The position numbers and the translations under genes were made by a program. Below, in pieces: positions 36,554 to 45,539 of a stretch of DNA of 64,000 nt (position 1 is its first letter; each line of letters opens with the position of its first letter). Source of the DNA: Flavobacteriaceae bacterium (lineage in GTDB: Bacteria; Bacteroidota; Bacteroidia; Flavobacteriales; Flavobacteriaceae); NCBI GenBank assembly GCA_013001285.1, contig JABDMU010000044.1, forward strand, positions 1-64,000, in the 5' to 3' direction. The notes under the pieces were generated by a model. The model was not told the DNA's origin, did no database searches, and worked only from the letters and a program-made list of their open reading frames with translations.

Positions 36554-38488
36554 TTAATTTTTTATAACCGATTTATAAATGTTGCCTTGATTGGTTTCAA
36601 ATCTAAAAAAGTGAACACCAGATGATAAGTGGTCAATTCTGATAACATCAGAAAATGTTTGTTGTGAGATCAATTGCCCAAGAGTATTGAATATTAGAAC
36701 TTTTGAGATCTCCATAGTTGAAGGTTTTCTTATGTGAACTGTAGTTTCTGCAGGATTCGGAAAGACCATAAATTCAGAATCTATAATAAACTCCTCATCG
36801 CTTAGAAGCACTTGGTTGTCTTTAGAGATGACATCAAATTCGGGATCGAACTCAACAGAAGCTATTGTGAAATTAACATCCCTAAAAAATTGCTCACCGT
36901 TTTGAGTATGATCTAAGCTATAATTCATGACTTGCCCTTCGGTTCCAATAACTCTAATGGGCAACAACGCTTCGAAGAAGCTTACCGTTTCATGACTTTG
37001 AGTTTGCTCAACGTCAAACATCACTTGAGTGGGGCTGATTTGATTCCAGGTGATTGTAAAACTAGGATAGCCTTCATTATAGATCCAATCATCAAAGAAT
37101 TCGGTGAGATCCAAGCCACTTGCCTGCTCCATGATTGCTATATAATCTTCGGTTTTGGCATAGCCATAAGCATGATCTGGATGGCTCAAATAATCTTTCA
37201 TCCCTTGGAAAAAATTGGTGTCACCTAACTTCTTTCTTAACATATGTAAAACCATGGCGCCTTTATTATAGGAAAGTCGGCCATTGAAAATTCTACTCAC
37301 GTTGGTAGTGTCAGAATCAGTTAAATAAACATGTCCAACAGGATGGGAAGTAATGTGATTAATTCGACCTTCCTTCCATGCAGTAAAGTCCGAATTTTCG
37401 TCAAAATCTTCAATAACCAACCCGGATAAGTAGGTTGCAAAGCCTTCATTCAACCAAATATCTTTCCAACTTCCGCAGGTGATCTTATTCCCAAACCATT
37501 GATGAGCAAGTTCATGAGCGATCAAATTCCTCGAAAAATTCCCCATAAAGGATACTGTGGTATGTTCCATGCCACCGCCCCACCCAAATTGGGCATGACC
37601 ATATTTTTCATCTGCAAATGGATATTCCTCAAAAAGATCGGTAAACAAATTCATAATATCGACTGTAATTTCCGTATCGATCTGAGCTTCCGCAAGTGTT
37701 TCAGGAAAAACATAATTCACAATATCAAAAGGATTACCATTATTAGGAACCTGTTGAGTAAAGATGTCATAATTAGTCACTGCAATTGCGATCAAATAAG
37801 CTGGGATAGCATATTGATGTCTGAAGTGCGTTGTTTTGAAATTTCCATTGATTGTTTGGCTCTGTTCCACACCATTACTGACTGCGATATAGGTTTCATT
37901 TGTTGGGTTCAACAGTGGAGTCGTGAGAAACACATCAATACTGTCAATCTTATCATTGAGATCCTGTTTACAAGGCCACCAAGCTTTGGCGCCATAGGGT
38001 TCAGATAAGGTCCAAATAATAGGATCATTGTTATGTGTTGTCTGTTCAAAGGAGCCAAACCCTGAACTTACAGGATTACCGGAGTAGCTCACCGTTAAGC
38101 TATCTAAAATGCCTTGATTTTGAACTTGAGGTAAGGTAATAATCAGCTCATCATCACTGTTTTGAACGAAGCTCAAAGCACTACCGCGTTGCATGACCTG
38201 AGAAACCGTTAAATTATCATCCAGATCAAAAGTCACTTCAGACAGGTCTTCTTTTGCAATAAAATATGAAGTGATATCGCCAGATATATAGGCTACAGAA
38301 GGGTCTATATCAAATTCAAGCCTATGATATGTAAGATTGTAATTTCCAGTATTAGCATTTGCTCTAAAACTGTGAATGACTTGTGCTGATTTTGCTTCCG
38401 ATTCAGCAATTTCGTCTATGCTAAAATCTGTTTGAGCACCTATGCCCATAGTAAACAATAAACAAACACAGAGTAGATTTGTTTTCAT
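36554..38488 (-). CDS. Secreted M1-family zinc aminopeptidase with T9SS sorting domain
   Basis: A 644-residue secreted peptidase. Signal peptide 1-18 (ending GIGAQ), M1 N-terminal beta domain, catalytic domain with zinc motif HELAHQWFGN and NEGFATYLSG (about residues 325-350), and a T9SS type A C-terminal domain (about 570-644; FMVFPNPAETTVHI, IFNTLGQLIS, KSVIKN). The exopeptidase motif usually written GAMEN appears as GGMEHTT, a variant that may alter N-terminus recognition. It would remove N-terminal residues from extracellular peptides. No clear terminator: a short hairpin overlaps the stop codon but has no T-run on this strand. Confidence 0.92.
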   Translation of the reverse strand: MKTNLLCVCLLFTMGIGAQTDFSIDEIAESEAKSAQVIHSFRANANTGNYNLTYHRLEFDIDPSVAYISGDITSYFIAKEDLSEVTFDLDDNLTVSQVMQRGSALSFVQNSDDELIITLPQVQNQGILDSLTVSYSGNPVSSGFGSFEQTTHNNDPIIWTLSEPYGAKAWWPCKQDLNDKIDSIDVFLTTPLLNPTNETYIAVSNGVEQSQTINGNFKTTHFRHQYAIPAYLIAIAVTNYDIFTQQVPNNGNPFDIVNYVFPETLAEAQIDTEITVDIMNLFTDLFEEYPFADEKYGHAQFGWGGGMEHTTVSFMGNFSRNLIAHELAHQWFGNKITCGSWKDIWLNEGFATYLSGLVIEDFDENSDFTAWKEGRINHITSHPVGHVYLTDSDTTNVSRIFNGRLSYNKGAMVLHMLRKKLGDTNFFQGMKDYLSHPDHAYGYAKTEDYIAIMEQASGLDLTEFFDDWIYNEGYPSFTITWNQISPTQVMFDVEQTQSHETVSFFEALLPIRVIGTEGQVMNYSLDHTQNGEQFFRDVNFTIASVEFDPEFDVISKDNQVLLSDEEFIIDSEFMVFPNPAETTVHIRKPSTMEISKVLIFNTLGQLISQQTFSDVIRIDHLSSGVHFFRFETNQGNIYKSVIKN

Positions 38489-38582
38489 AGCATTTTTTTC
38501 TCAGTTAAAAATAAGCATTTTAAACCAATTCTGTTGTATTTTTATGGTCTCACTTACAAATAGAACCCTCTAAATACTTCAA

Positions 38583-39257
38583 ATGATTTCATTTTTTAAA
38601 AAGTATAAATTCTTCGGAATTACCCTTTTAATCTTATCAATTATAATCATGGCTGCTATGTATAACATTTTAAATACAGAACAACCATTGCCAATATTTC
38701 AGCCTGCAAGTGTTAATAATGAGTTGGTTGATAGTACGGTTCAACACGTTCGACAATATCATAAGATAGCCGATTTTAGTTTAATCAATCAAAATGGTGA
38801 CACCATATCACAGAATTCTTATAAAGACAAGATCTATGTGGCTGATTTCTTTTTTACAACTTGTCAAACCATTTGCCCTATAATGACAGACCATATGATC
38901 GAAATCCAAAACAAGATCATGGATGATGAGGAGGTGTTATTGCTTTCTCATACAGTAACTCCAGATATTGATGACGTCGCACAACTCAATCGCTATGCCA
39001 AAATAAAAGGAGTTAATGCTTCAAAGTGGAATTTAGTGACAGGCGAAAAAAAACAGATCTATGATCTGGCACGTCAATCGTATATGGCCGTGAAGGATAA
39101 CGGTGACGGTGGCCCCTTCGATATGATACATACCGAAAACTTTATGCTCATCGATAAAGAGCGTCAAATACGTGGTTATTACGACGGTACAGATCCCGAG
39201 GAAATCGATAGACTATTAGAGGATATAAAAATTCTAAAAGCCTCCTACAAAGATTAA
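38583..39257 (+). CDS. SCO1/SenC/PrrC-family copper-chaperone-like thioredoxin-fold protein
   Basis: A 224-residue protein anchored by an N-terminal TM helix (about 10-28) with a thioredoxin-like domain outside the membrane. The SCO metal motif is complete: Cys94 and Cys98 in FTTCQTICPIM and His183 in IHTENFM. SCO proteins insert copper into cytochrome oxidase CuA sites or act as thiol reductases. It is 43 bp upstream of feoA on the same strand; no terminator separates them, but a -7 box for feoA lies in the gap. Confidence 0.92.
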   Translation: MISFFKKYKFFGITLLILSIIIMAAMYNILNTEQPLPIFQPASVNNELVDSTVQHVRQYHKIADFSLINQNGDTISQNSYKDKIYVADFFFTTCQTICPIMTDHMIEIQNKIMDDEEVLLLSHTVTPDIDDVAQLNRYAKIKGVNASKWNLVTGEKKQIYDLARQSYMAVKDNGDGGPFDMIHTENFMLIDKERQIRGYYDGTDPEEIDRLLEDIKILKASYKD

Positions 39258-39266
39258 TCTTTTTAT

Positions 39267-39274
39267 TACTTTTG
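39267..39274 (+). promoter_or_regulatory. -7 promoter box for feoAB
   Basis: TACTTTTG fits TAnnTTTG, 26 bp before the GTG start of feoA. No -33 box or Fur-like palindrome is evident. Confidence 0.4.
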
Positions 39275-39300
39275 CTTCTTTAAAATCAATCTAAATAAGG

Positions 39301-39528
39301 GTGACTGTAGCCGATCTAAAGAAGGGAGAAACTGGAATCATAACTGATAGTTCTTCGGGTGATATTCCATTAAAATTACTAGAAATGGGATGCCTTCCTG
39401 GAAACACCGTTCAGCTATTGCAATTAGCGCCTTTTTCAGATCCCATGTACTTAAATATTAACGGAAGCCACCTTGCGATTAGAAAGAAAACCGCTGCTTT
39501 AATACTAATTAAACTAACACATGAGTAA
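39301..39528 (+). CDS. feoA: Ferrous iron transport protein FeoA
   Basis: A 75-residue SH3-like protein that supports FeoB. Typical sequence: LKKGETGIITD, LLEMGCLPGNTVQLL, then NGSHLAIRKKTAALI. The start is GTG at 39301, the only suitable start between the SCO stop codon and the conserved domain. It overlaps feoB by 8 bp, so the two are translationally coupled. Confidence 0.93.
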   Translation: MTVADLKKGETGIITDSSSGDIPLKLLEMGCLPGNTVQLLQLAPFSDPMYLNINGSHLAIRKKTAALILIKLTHE

Positions 39529-41617
39529 ACAGATCAATGTTGCTTTAATTGGTAACCCCAATACCGGAAAAACCTCTGTGTTCAATGCACTAACAGGATT
39601 AAATCAAAAAGTTGGTAACTATCCAGGCATTACAGTTGAAAAAAAAGAAGGTATTTGCAAACTTCCTCGTGGCGTTAAAGCACACATCCTTGACCTTCCC
39701 GGGACTTACAGTTTAAATGCGTCTTCCTTAGATGAGAATGTTGTGATCGAACTATTATTGAATAAGAATGATAAAGACTTTCCTGATGTCGCTTTGATCA
39801 TAACCGATGTCGAAAATTTAAAGCGAAATCTCCTTTTATTTACTCAAATTAAAGATTTAAAAATTCCAACCATTCTCGCTATAAATATGGCTGATAGAAT
39901 GAATAGAAAGGGCATAAAACTGGATCTTGAAATTTTGGAAAGGCGTTTGAATACTAAAATCGCTCTTTTAAGTACTAGAAAAAATACCGGAATCGACACG
40001 CTTAAGGATTTGATCAATAATTATAAGACGATATCAACCGAGCCTTGTTTGGATACGTCAACCATTGATACCGAATATTTTCAAAACTTAAAAAAGGCCT
40101 TCCCAAATCAAGACCTCTACAAATTATGGGTTGTGATCACTCAAGACGTCAATTTTGGTAAAATCGATCGAAACGAGCTTGCAATCGAAAAATTCAAAAC
40201 AAAATCAAAATCTGAGCTAAAGCGCCTTCAGCAAAAAGAAACCATAAAACGGTACCAATTTATAAACGATGTATTAAAAGAAGGACAAACCATAGATACA
40301 GCCAATGCAAGAGATCTTAGAAGTAAATTAGATCGCATTTTAACGCATAAGGTCTTTGGTTACCTCATTTTCTTTATCATCCTTTTGACGATCTTTCAGG
40401 CCATTTATGACTGGGCCAGTGTGCCCATGGATTTCATCGATGGTGCTTTTGCCTCTTTATCACATTGGCTCAAAGGGGTGCTGCCATCTGGAGTTTTTAC
40501 CGATTTATTAGCCGAAGGAATTATTCCGGGATTAGGCGGGATTGTCATATTTATACCACAAATTGCCTTTTTATTTTTATTCATTGCCGTCTTGGAAGAA
40601 AGTGGCTATATGAGTCGTGTTGTGTTTTTAATGGATCGTGTTATGCGTCGCTTCGGATTGAGCGGCAAAAGTGTTGTCCCTCTTATTTCAGGTACCGCTT
40701 GTGCTATTCCAGCGATCATGGCCACACGTAATATTGAAAATTGGAAAGAACGTTTGATCACCATTTTAGTGACACCATTCACAACCTGCTCGGCACGATT
40801 GCCTGTTTATTTGATCATTATTGCTCTGGTCATTCCCGAAGGTCGTTTTATTGGACTGAGCTATCAAGCTCTATCTTTGATGTTACTATACCTTATTGGA
40901 TTTGGAGCGGCAATTATTTCAGCGTATATTTTAGATCGCACCTTGAAAATCAGACGAAAGACCTTTTTCGTGATCGAGATGCCCAATTATAAATTGCCAT
41001 TGCTTAAAAATGTGGTTTTTACGGTCATTGAAAAAACCAAGTCCTTTGTTTTAGGTGCTGGAAAGATCATTTTGGCAATTTCAATCATTTTATGGTTTTT
41101 GGCTTCTTTTGGACCTGGAGACCAATTTAATGAAGCTGACCGTATCGTAAAAACTGAATTTGCTAATCAACAAATGGACGAAAGCGAATTGCAACAAAAA
41201 ATTGCTGCTCACAAATTAGAACATTCCTACATCGGATTGACTGGACGTGCTATCGAACCAATAATAGAACCCTTAGGATATGATTGGAAAATTGGTATTG
41301 CAATCGTTTGCTCCTTCGCCGCACGAGAAGTTTTTGTTGGAACCCTAGCCACTATTTATAGCGTAGGTAATGATGATGAAGAAACCATAAAAAGTAGAAT
41401 GTCTAAGGAGATCAATCCTGTGTTGGGAGTCCCTTTATTTAATTTTGCCTCAGGCATATCCTTACTTCTTTTTTATGCCTTTGCTATGCAATGTATGAGT
41501 ACACTTGCTATTGTAAAACGAGAAACCAATAGCTGGAAATGGCCTATTTTGCAACTCGTACTTATGAGTGCATTTGCATATGTTGTTGCATTAATTGCTT
41601 ATCAATTATTAAAATAA
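39521..41617 (+). CDS. feoB: Ferrous iron transporter FeoB
   Basis: A 698-residue Fe(II) transporter of the inner membrane. The cytoplasmic N-terminal G domain shows G1 GNPNTGKTS (10-18), G2/T region VGNYPGITVEKKEG, G3 DLPGTYSLN and G4 NMADRM; a helical domain follows to about 260, then the membrane part with two Gate motifs (SGTACAIPAIMATRN and CSFAAREVFVGTLATIYS regions). Length is at the short end but complete. It is followed by a 45-residue Cys-rich protein. Confidence 0.96.
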   Translation: MSKQINVALIGNPNTGKTSVFNALTGLNQKVGNYPGITVEKKEGICKLPRGVKAHILDLPGTYSLNASSLDENVVIELLLNKNDKDFPDVALIITDVENLKRNLLLFTQIKDLKIPTILAINMADRMNRKGIKLDLEILERRLNTKIALLSTRKNTGIDTLKDLINNYKTISTEPCLDTSTIDTEYFQNLKKAFPNQDLYKLWVVITQDVNFGKIDRNELAIEKFKTKSKSELKRLQQKETIKRYQFINDVLKEGQTIDTANARDLRSKLDRILTHKVFGYLIFFIILLTIFQAIYDWASVPMDFIDGAFASLSHWLKGVLPSGVFTDLLAEGIIPGLGGIVIFIPQIAFLFLFIAVLEESGYMSRVVFLMDRVMRRFGLSGKSVVPLISGTACAIPAIMATRNIENWKERLITILVTPFTTCSARLPVYLIIIALVIPEGRFIGLSYQALSLMLLYLIGFGAAIISAYILDRTLKIRRKTFFVIEMPNYKLPLLKNVVFTVIEKTKSFVLGAGKIILAISIILWFLASFGPGDQFNEADRIVKTEFANQQMDESELQQKIAAHKLEHSYIGLTGRAIEPIIEPLGYDWKIGIAIVCSFAAREVFVGTLATIYSVGNDDEETIKSRMSKEINPVLGVPLFNFASGISLLLFYAFAMQCMSTLAIVKRETNSWKWPILQLVLMSAFAYVVALIAYQLLK

Positions 41618-41653
41618 TGTAATTTTGTTGTTCCACTGAAGACTAAGAATAAA

Positions 41654-41791
41654 ATGAACTCATTAATTCAAAACATTCTGATTTTTTCTGCTTTGATCCT
41701 TTCCATTGGATTTCTAGTAAGAAAATATATTTGGATTCCTAAAAAGAAAAAGGCCAACAAAGCTTGTGGTCAGGATGGTTGTGGCTGTTAG
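41654..41791 (+). CDS. FeoB-associated Cys-rich membrane protein (45 residues)
   Basis: A small ORF 36 bp after feoB: start MNSLIQNILIFSALILSIGF (one TM helix at about 5-22), a basic stretch IPKKKKANKA, and a Cys cluster CGQDGCGC at the very end. This is the layout of the FeoB-associated Cys-rich proteins that replace FeoC in many bacteria and may help iron handling. It overlaps the stop of the convergent gene at 41788 by 4 bp. Confidence 0.85.
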   Translation: MNSLIQNILIFSALILSIGFLVRKYIWIPKKKKANKACGQDGCGC

Positions 41792-42189
41792 TTGATCTTT
41801 ATTTCAAGCGTATAAGCGTCATGCGGTATCTTATCTGCAGTCTCTGGATAAGGGTAAAGTGAAACACCAAGTATTCGATAATCAGCATTTGAAAAAAGCA
41901 GGTTTGCATCATGATCAACAAGACCAGAAGCTTCAAATATTAATTCTTTTATCTCTACCAATATGTCGCTTCTATAAATGGCTACCTTAATTTTGGCTTC
42001 TCCTGCACGAACACAAGTGACACTTTTGGGACATCTCGAATCTGAGGTTACTTCTATGAATTCAATACGAATATCTTCATGCTGAAAACTAGCCTTAAAA
42101 CTAATTTCCGTTAAATAACTGATATAATTTTGAGCACTGATCGCGTTTAATCCAAAAATAAGCGTCGCGATAATTAGAAGTCGTTTCAT
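41788..42189 (-). CDS. Exported hypothetical protein with paired-Cys motif
   Basis: A protein of 133 residues from the ATG at 42189 (an in-frame ATG at 42198 adds three residues). It has a signal peptide (MKRLLIIATLIFGLNAISAQ) and a small beta-rich domain with SDSRCPKSVTCVRAGEAKI, two Cys six residues apart. I recall this Cys-containing motif in many small secreted Bacteroidota proteins without assigned function. Its stop overlaps the FeoB-associated gene tail to tail. Confidence 0.7.
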   Translation of the reverse strand: MKRLLIIATLIFGLNAISAQNYISYLTEISFKASFQHEDIRIEFIEVTSDSRCPKSVTCVRAGEAKIKVAIYRSDILVEIKELIFEASGLVDHDANLLFSNADYRILGVSLYPYPETADKIPHDAYTLEIKIN

Positions 42190-42290
42190 AAATAACATTT
42201 CTTTTTTTACTTCCTAAACCATGCCAAAGTACTTTTTTCTTACGAAAACCACTAATTTATATCATTACAGAGGAATTTAATATTTTTAAT

Positions 42291-42298
42291 TATATTTG
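42291..42298 (+). promoter_or_regulatory. -7 promoter box of the DtxR/manganese operon
   Basis: TATATTTG fits TAnnTTTG. Transcription would start near 42305, just where the palindromic candidate operator lies, 40 bp before the ATG. Confidence 0.5.
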
Positions 42299-42306
42299 AA
42301 TAATTA

Positions 42307-42322
42307 TTTAAGCTTACTTAAA
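42307..42322. promoter_or_regulatory. Candidate DtxR/MntR-type operator
   Basis: TTTAAG and CTTAAA form an inverted repeat separated by four bases, located right after the -7 box and over the expected transcription start. That is the usual place for a metal-dependent repressor to block its own operon. The half-site is AT-rich, so chance cannot be excluded. Confidence 0.45.
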
Positions 42323-42343
42323 TTTAATTTAAAGTATTTAAAA

Positions 42344-43003
42344 ATGTCTATTGCAGTTGAAAATTTTGTCAAGGCCATATACAAAAATGATAAAAATGAC
42401 TCTAATGATACACGGCCCGGAAACATTGCCAAAAAATTAGGCATTTCAAATGCCGCGGCAACCGATATGGCCAAAAAACTGGCCGCAAAAGACTTGCTCC
42501 ACTACGAAAAGTATCAGCAGTTGCAGTTAACCGAAAAAGGGACCAAAATGGCCTTGAACGTTGTTAGAAAACACCGTTTATGGGAAGCCTTTTTGTTTCG
42601 ACTTTTCGACATGTCGCTTCATGATATTCATAGAGAAGCTGAGCTTTTAGAGCATCAGACTTCAGACCTACTTGCCGATAAAATCAGTGCTTATTTAGGT
42701 CATCCGAAATTTGATCCTCATGGTGATCCAATTCCTAATGCTGAAGGAGAAATTACCACAAACCAAACGTCTGTTGCGCTTTCAAAAACCGAAGCTGGTA
42801 AATCCTATGTCATTTCTCGATTGATGAGTGATGATAAAGAATTTTTTGATTTTTGCGCACAAAACGGATTGAAATTTGGAAACACCCTAGTCGTTACCAA
42901 ACAATTTCAAAAAAACAATATGACCCAGATCCTGATCAACGAACAAACCATATTACTAAATGAAGATTTTACATCAATTATTTATGTCAATGAAACCAAC
43001 TAA
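42344..43003 (+). CDS. DtxR/MntR-family metal-dependent transcriptional regulator
   Basis: A 219-residue regulator counted from ATG 42344; an in-frame TTG at 42296 would include the promoter and operator region and is unlikely. Domains: N-terminal winged helix (RPGNIAKKLGISNAAATDMAKKL), metal-binding dimerisation domain with HRLWEAFLF, HREAELLEH and LGHPKFDPHGDPIP, and a C-terminal SH3-like FeoA-type domain. It sits first in an operon with an outer-membrane protein and a TroABCD-like transporter, so repression by Mn(II) (or Fe(II)) of that transporter is likely. It overlaps the next gene slightly. Confidence 0.92.
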   Translation: MSIAVENFVKAIYKNDKNDSNDTRPGNIAKKLGISNAAATDMAKKLAAKDLLHYEKYQQLQLTEKGTKMALNVVRKHRLWEAFLFRLFDMSLHDIHREAELLEHQTSDLLADKISAYLGHPKFDPHGDPIPNAEGEITTNQTSVALSKTEAGKSYVISRLMSDDKEFFDFCAQNGLKFGNTLVVTKQFQKNNMTQILINEQTILLNEDFTSIIYVNETN

Positions 43004-43892
43004 GACCATACTTTTAACAGCTTCTGAATGCAATCTTAAGAACGCCTGTCGATCAAAGCTAAGGCGGTGTCGAAATGTCACATTTTCCTTAATGTTATGC
43101 TTTTTATGCTTTAATTCTTTTGCCCAAACAGATAACAATTCAGTTCAAAGTCAAAAACAGGATAATAAATCAGCTGAACCCTTGATCACGGATCGGCCAG
43201 ATGCCACTGAAGCATCATCGGTTGTGGGGAAAGGAACACTTCAAATTGAAACAGGTGGCTGGTACGAATCTTTCGAAGAAAACGCTATAACAACCGAGAA
43301 TTACACCTATAATACAACCTTAGTTCGTTATGGTGTTTTAGACAATTTAGAATTTCGCCTAGGATGGGATTTCACTGAAGGCATTACTAAGATTAACGGT
43401 ACAAAACAGGATAACGTGACGAGCGGATTTTCTCCTTTACTGTTAGGGGTTAAAATTGCTATTGCTGAAGAAAATGGCGCCATGCCTGAAATTGCACTCA
43501 TCGGACATATTTTTCCTGTATTTAGTGCTTCTGAAGATTATCGCCCAGAAACTACAGGCATTGATTTCAGATTTTCCATGTCACACACCCTAAGTGATAG
43601 ATCCAGTATTGGCTATAATATTGGCGGGCAATGGGGAAATGATTCGCCTGAAGCAGCAGCAATATATACCATTGCTTATGGCTATAGCATTACAAATAAG
43701 TTTGGTGCATATGCTGAATTATACGGTGATCTGCCTGAAGATAGTTCTGCTAATCACTACTGGGATGCAGGCTTGACCTATCTCGTATCGAACGATCTAC
43801 AATTAGATACGTATATCGGAACCAGTATTACCGAAGGTCAGGATTTATTAGTTGGGCTGGGATTAAGCTATAGATTACCAAAAAAAGAGTAG
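42990..43892 (+). CDS. Outer-membrane beta-barrel protein in the manganese operon
   Basis: About 300 residues from ATG 42990 (ATG 42984 and ATG 42960 are also in frame; all overlap the regulator gene). After a basic N-region the signal core MLCFLCFNSFAQ is followed by an Asn/Gln-rich linker and a barrel of the 'MetA-pathway'/transporter type (LITDRPDATEAS, GTLQIETGGWYES, LEFRLGWDFTEG, ending GLSYRLPKKE). Being translationally coupled with the metal regulator and 4 bp before the metal-binding protein gene, it may be an outer-membrane channel for the same metal. That role is inference. Confidence 0.75.
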   Translation: MKPTKTILLTASECNLKNACRSKLRRCRNVTFSLMLCFLCFNSFAQTDNNSVQSQKQDNKSAEPLITDRPDATEASSVVGKGTLQIETGGWYESFEENAITTENYTYNTTLVRYGVLDNLEFRLGWDFTEGITKINGTKQDNVTSGFSPLLLGVKIAIAEENGAMPEIALIGHIFPVFSASEDYRPETTGIDFRFSMSHTLSDRSSIGYNIGGQWGNDSPEAAAIYTIAYGYSITNKFGAYAELYGDLPEDSSANHYWDAGLTYLVSNDLQLDTYIGTSITEGQDLLVGLGLSYRLPKKE

Positions 43893-43896
43893 ACAT

Positions 43897-44805
43897 ATGA
43901 AAAAAGGAATGTTATTTATTTTAATCACCTTGTTTTTTTGCTGCAAAAGCGAAAAAAAAGAGGATGGCAAACTCAATGTCGTTACAACAACTTCAATGAT
44001 CACTGATCTCGTTTCGAATATTGGAGGTGATCGCATTCATCTACAAGGCCTTATGGGAAGTGGCGTCGATCCGCATTTGTATAAAGCTAGTGAAGGCGAT
44101 GTCTCAAAACTTTCTAATGCCGATCTCATTTTTTATAACGGATTACATCTTGAAGGTAAGCTGGTTGAGGTATTCGAAAAAATGCAGAGTCAAAACATCA
44201 CGACAATTGCATTGGCAGAACATATAGACAAAAGCCGATTGATTGGCTCTGATTATTTTGCTTCAAACTACGATCCACATGTCTGGTTTGATATTGAATA
44301 TTTCAAAGAATTCGCGCAACAGGTAGCATATACCTTAATTCAGAATGATCCAGAAAATGAGCAATATTACAGCGATAATAGATCCGCATATCATAAAAAG
44401 TTAGACGTATTGCATGAGAAATTAAAATCTAAAATAGAAACCATACCAATAGAAAAACGCATATTAGTAACAGCACATGACGCGTTTAATTACTTCGGAA
44501 AGGCTTTCGGATTTGAAGTTGTTGGTTTACAAGGCCTTTCTACGGCAACCGAAGCTGGCGTACAAGATGTTCAGAAGTTAGCGGCTTTTATTATCGAAAA
44601 AAATATCAAGGCTATTTTTGTTGAAAGTTCAGTGCCTAAACGCACTATTGAAGCACTTCAGGCGGCTGTCAATTCTAAAGGCCATAATGTTCAAATTGGC
44701 GGAACTTTATACTCAGATGCTTTAGGTAATGCTGGAACTATTGAAGGGACCTATCTAGGTATGTTCGAGTATAATGTCAATACAATAATTAATGCGTTAC
44801 AATAA
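43897..44805 (+). CDS. Mn/Zn ABC transporter, substrate-binding lipoprotein (TroA-like)
   Basis: A 302-residue cluster-9 metal-binding protein, lipoprotein signal with Cys15-Cys16 ([10 protein letters not shown]). Metal ligands expected from TroA are present: His in [10 protein letters not shown], His in YDPHVWFD, His in [10 protein letters not shown] and Asp in TLYSDALG. The third ligand is His as in TroA/ZnuA rather than Glu as in PsaA-like Mn proteins, so sequence alone leaves Mn or Zn open; the DtxR-type regulator favours Mn. Its stop overlaps the ATPase start by 1 bp (TAATG). Confidence 0.92.
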   Translation: MKKGMLFILITLFFCCKSEKKEDGKLNVVTTTSMITDLVSNIGGDRIHLQGLMGSGVDPHLYKASEGDVSKLSNADLIFYNGLHLEGKLVEVFEKMQSQNITTIALAEHIDKSRLIGSDYFASNYDPHVWFDIEYFKEFAQQVAYTLIQNDPENEQYYSDNRSAYHKKLDVLHEKLKSKIETIPIEKRILVTAHDAFNYFGKAFGFEVVGLQGLSTATEAGVQDVQKLAAFIIEKNIKAIFVESSVPKRTIEALQAAVNSKGHNVQIGGTLYSDALGNAGTIEGTYLGMFEYNVNTIINALQ

Positions 44806-45539
44806 TGAATAAGATAGCTGTACAAGTTGATGATCTTACTGTAGCTTATAACTATAAGCCTGTACTTTGGGATATTGATCTTGAGATCCCAGAGGGCGTC
44901 CTTATGGCTATTGTTGGACCAAATGGCGCTGGGAAATCTACACTTATAAAAGCAATATTAGGAATCTTAAATCCCATAGCGGGAAGCATCAGGATCTATG
45001 GAAAACCATATACAAAACAACGCGATCTTGTGGCTTATGTTCCTCAGAAAGGAAGTGTAGATTGGGATTTTCCAACAACTGCTTTAGATGTAGTAACCAT
45101 GGGAACCTATGGTAGTTTAGGTTGGATCAAACGTCCACGTCAAAAGGAAAAAAAAGCGGCACTTGAAGCTTTAGAAAAAGTTGGCATGTTGCCATTTAAA
45201 AATCGCCAAATAAGTCAGCTTTCGGGTGGACAGCAACAACGTATTTTCTTGGCGAGAGCTTTGGTTCAAAATGCATCTATTTATTTTATGGACGAGCCTT
45301 TTCAAGGTGTTGATGCAACGACAGAAATAGCTATTATCAATATTTTAAAAGAACTAAGAAAAGCTGGCAAAACAGTTATCGTAGTTCATCATGATTTGCA
45401 AACAGTACCCGAATATTTCGATTGGGTTACATTTTTAAATGTAAAGAAAATTGCCACTGGTCCGGTAAAAGACATTTTTAATGATGACAATTTAACCAAG
45501 ACCTATGGTATTAATTATAAAGTTAGTATTCAAGAATAA
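44805..45539 (+). CDS. Mn/Zn ABC transporter, ATP-binding protein (TroB-like)
   Basis: A 244-residue ABC ATPase: Walker [10 protein letters not shown] (about 39-47), Q-loop [12 protein letters not shown], signature LSGGQQQR, Walker B IYFMDEP and switch VHHDL. The phrase [12 protein letters not shown] is typical of the manganese/zinc cluster-9 ATPases. It overlaps both neighbours by a single base (TAATG junctions), showing tight coupling in the operon. Confidence 0.94.
   Translation: MNKIAVQVDDLTVAYNYKPVLWDIDLEIPEGVLMAIVGPNGAGKSTLIKAILGILNPIAGSIRIYGKPYTKQRDLVAYVPQKGSVDWDFPTTALDVVTMGTYGSLGWIKRPRQKEKKAALEALEKVGMLPFKNRQISQLSGGQQQRIFLARALVQNASIYFMDEPFQGVDATTEIAIINILKELRKAGKTVIVVHHDLQTVPEYFDWVTFLNVKKIATGPVKDIFNDDNLTKTYGINYKVSIQE

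Noticed and set aside
36541-36559. Hairpin AATTAAGG-TTT-CCTTAATT followed by T's on the plus strand.
   Set aside because: No plus-strand gene ends there, and on the minus strand it overlaps the peptidase stop codon without a T-run, so I did not call a terminator.
37499-38008. A 169-codon open frame on the plus strand.
   Set aside because: It lies fully antisense to the M1 peptidase gene, whose motifs and sorting domain are clear; composition and lack of any domain mark it as a shadow.
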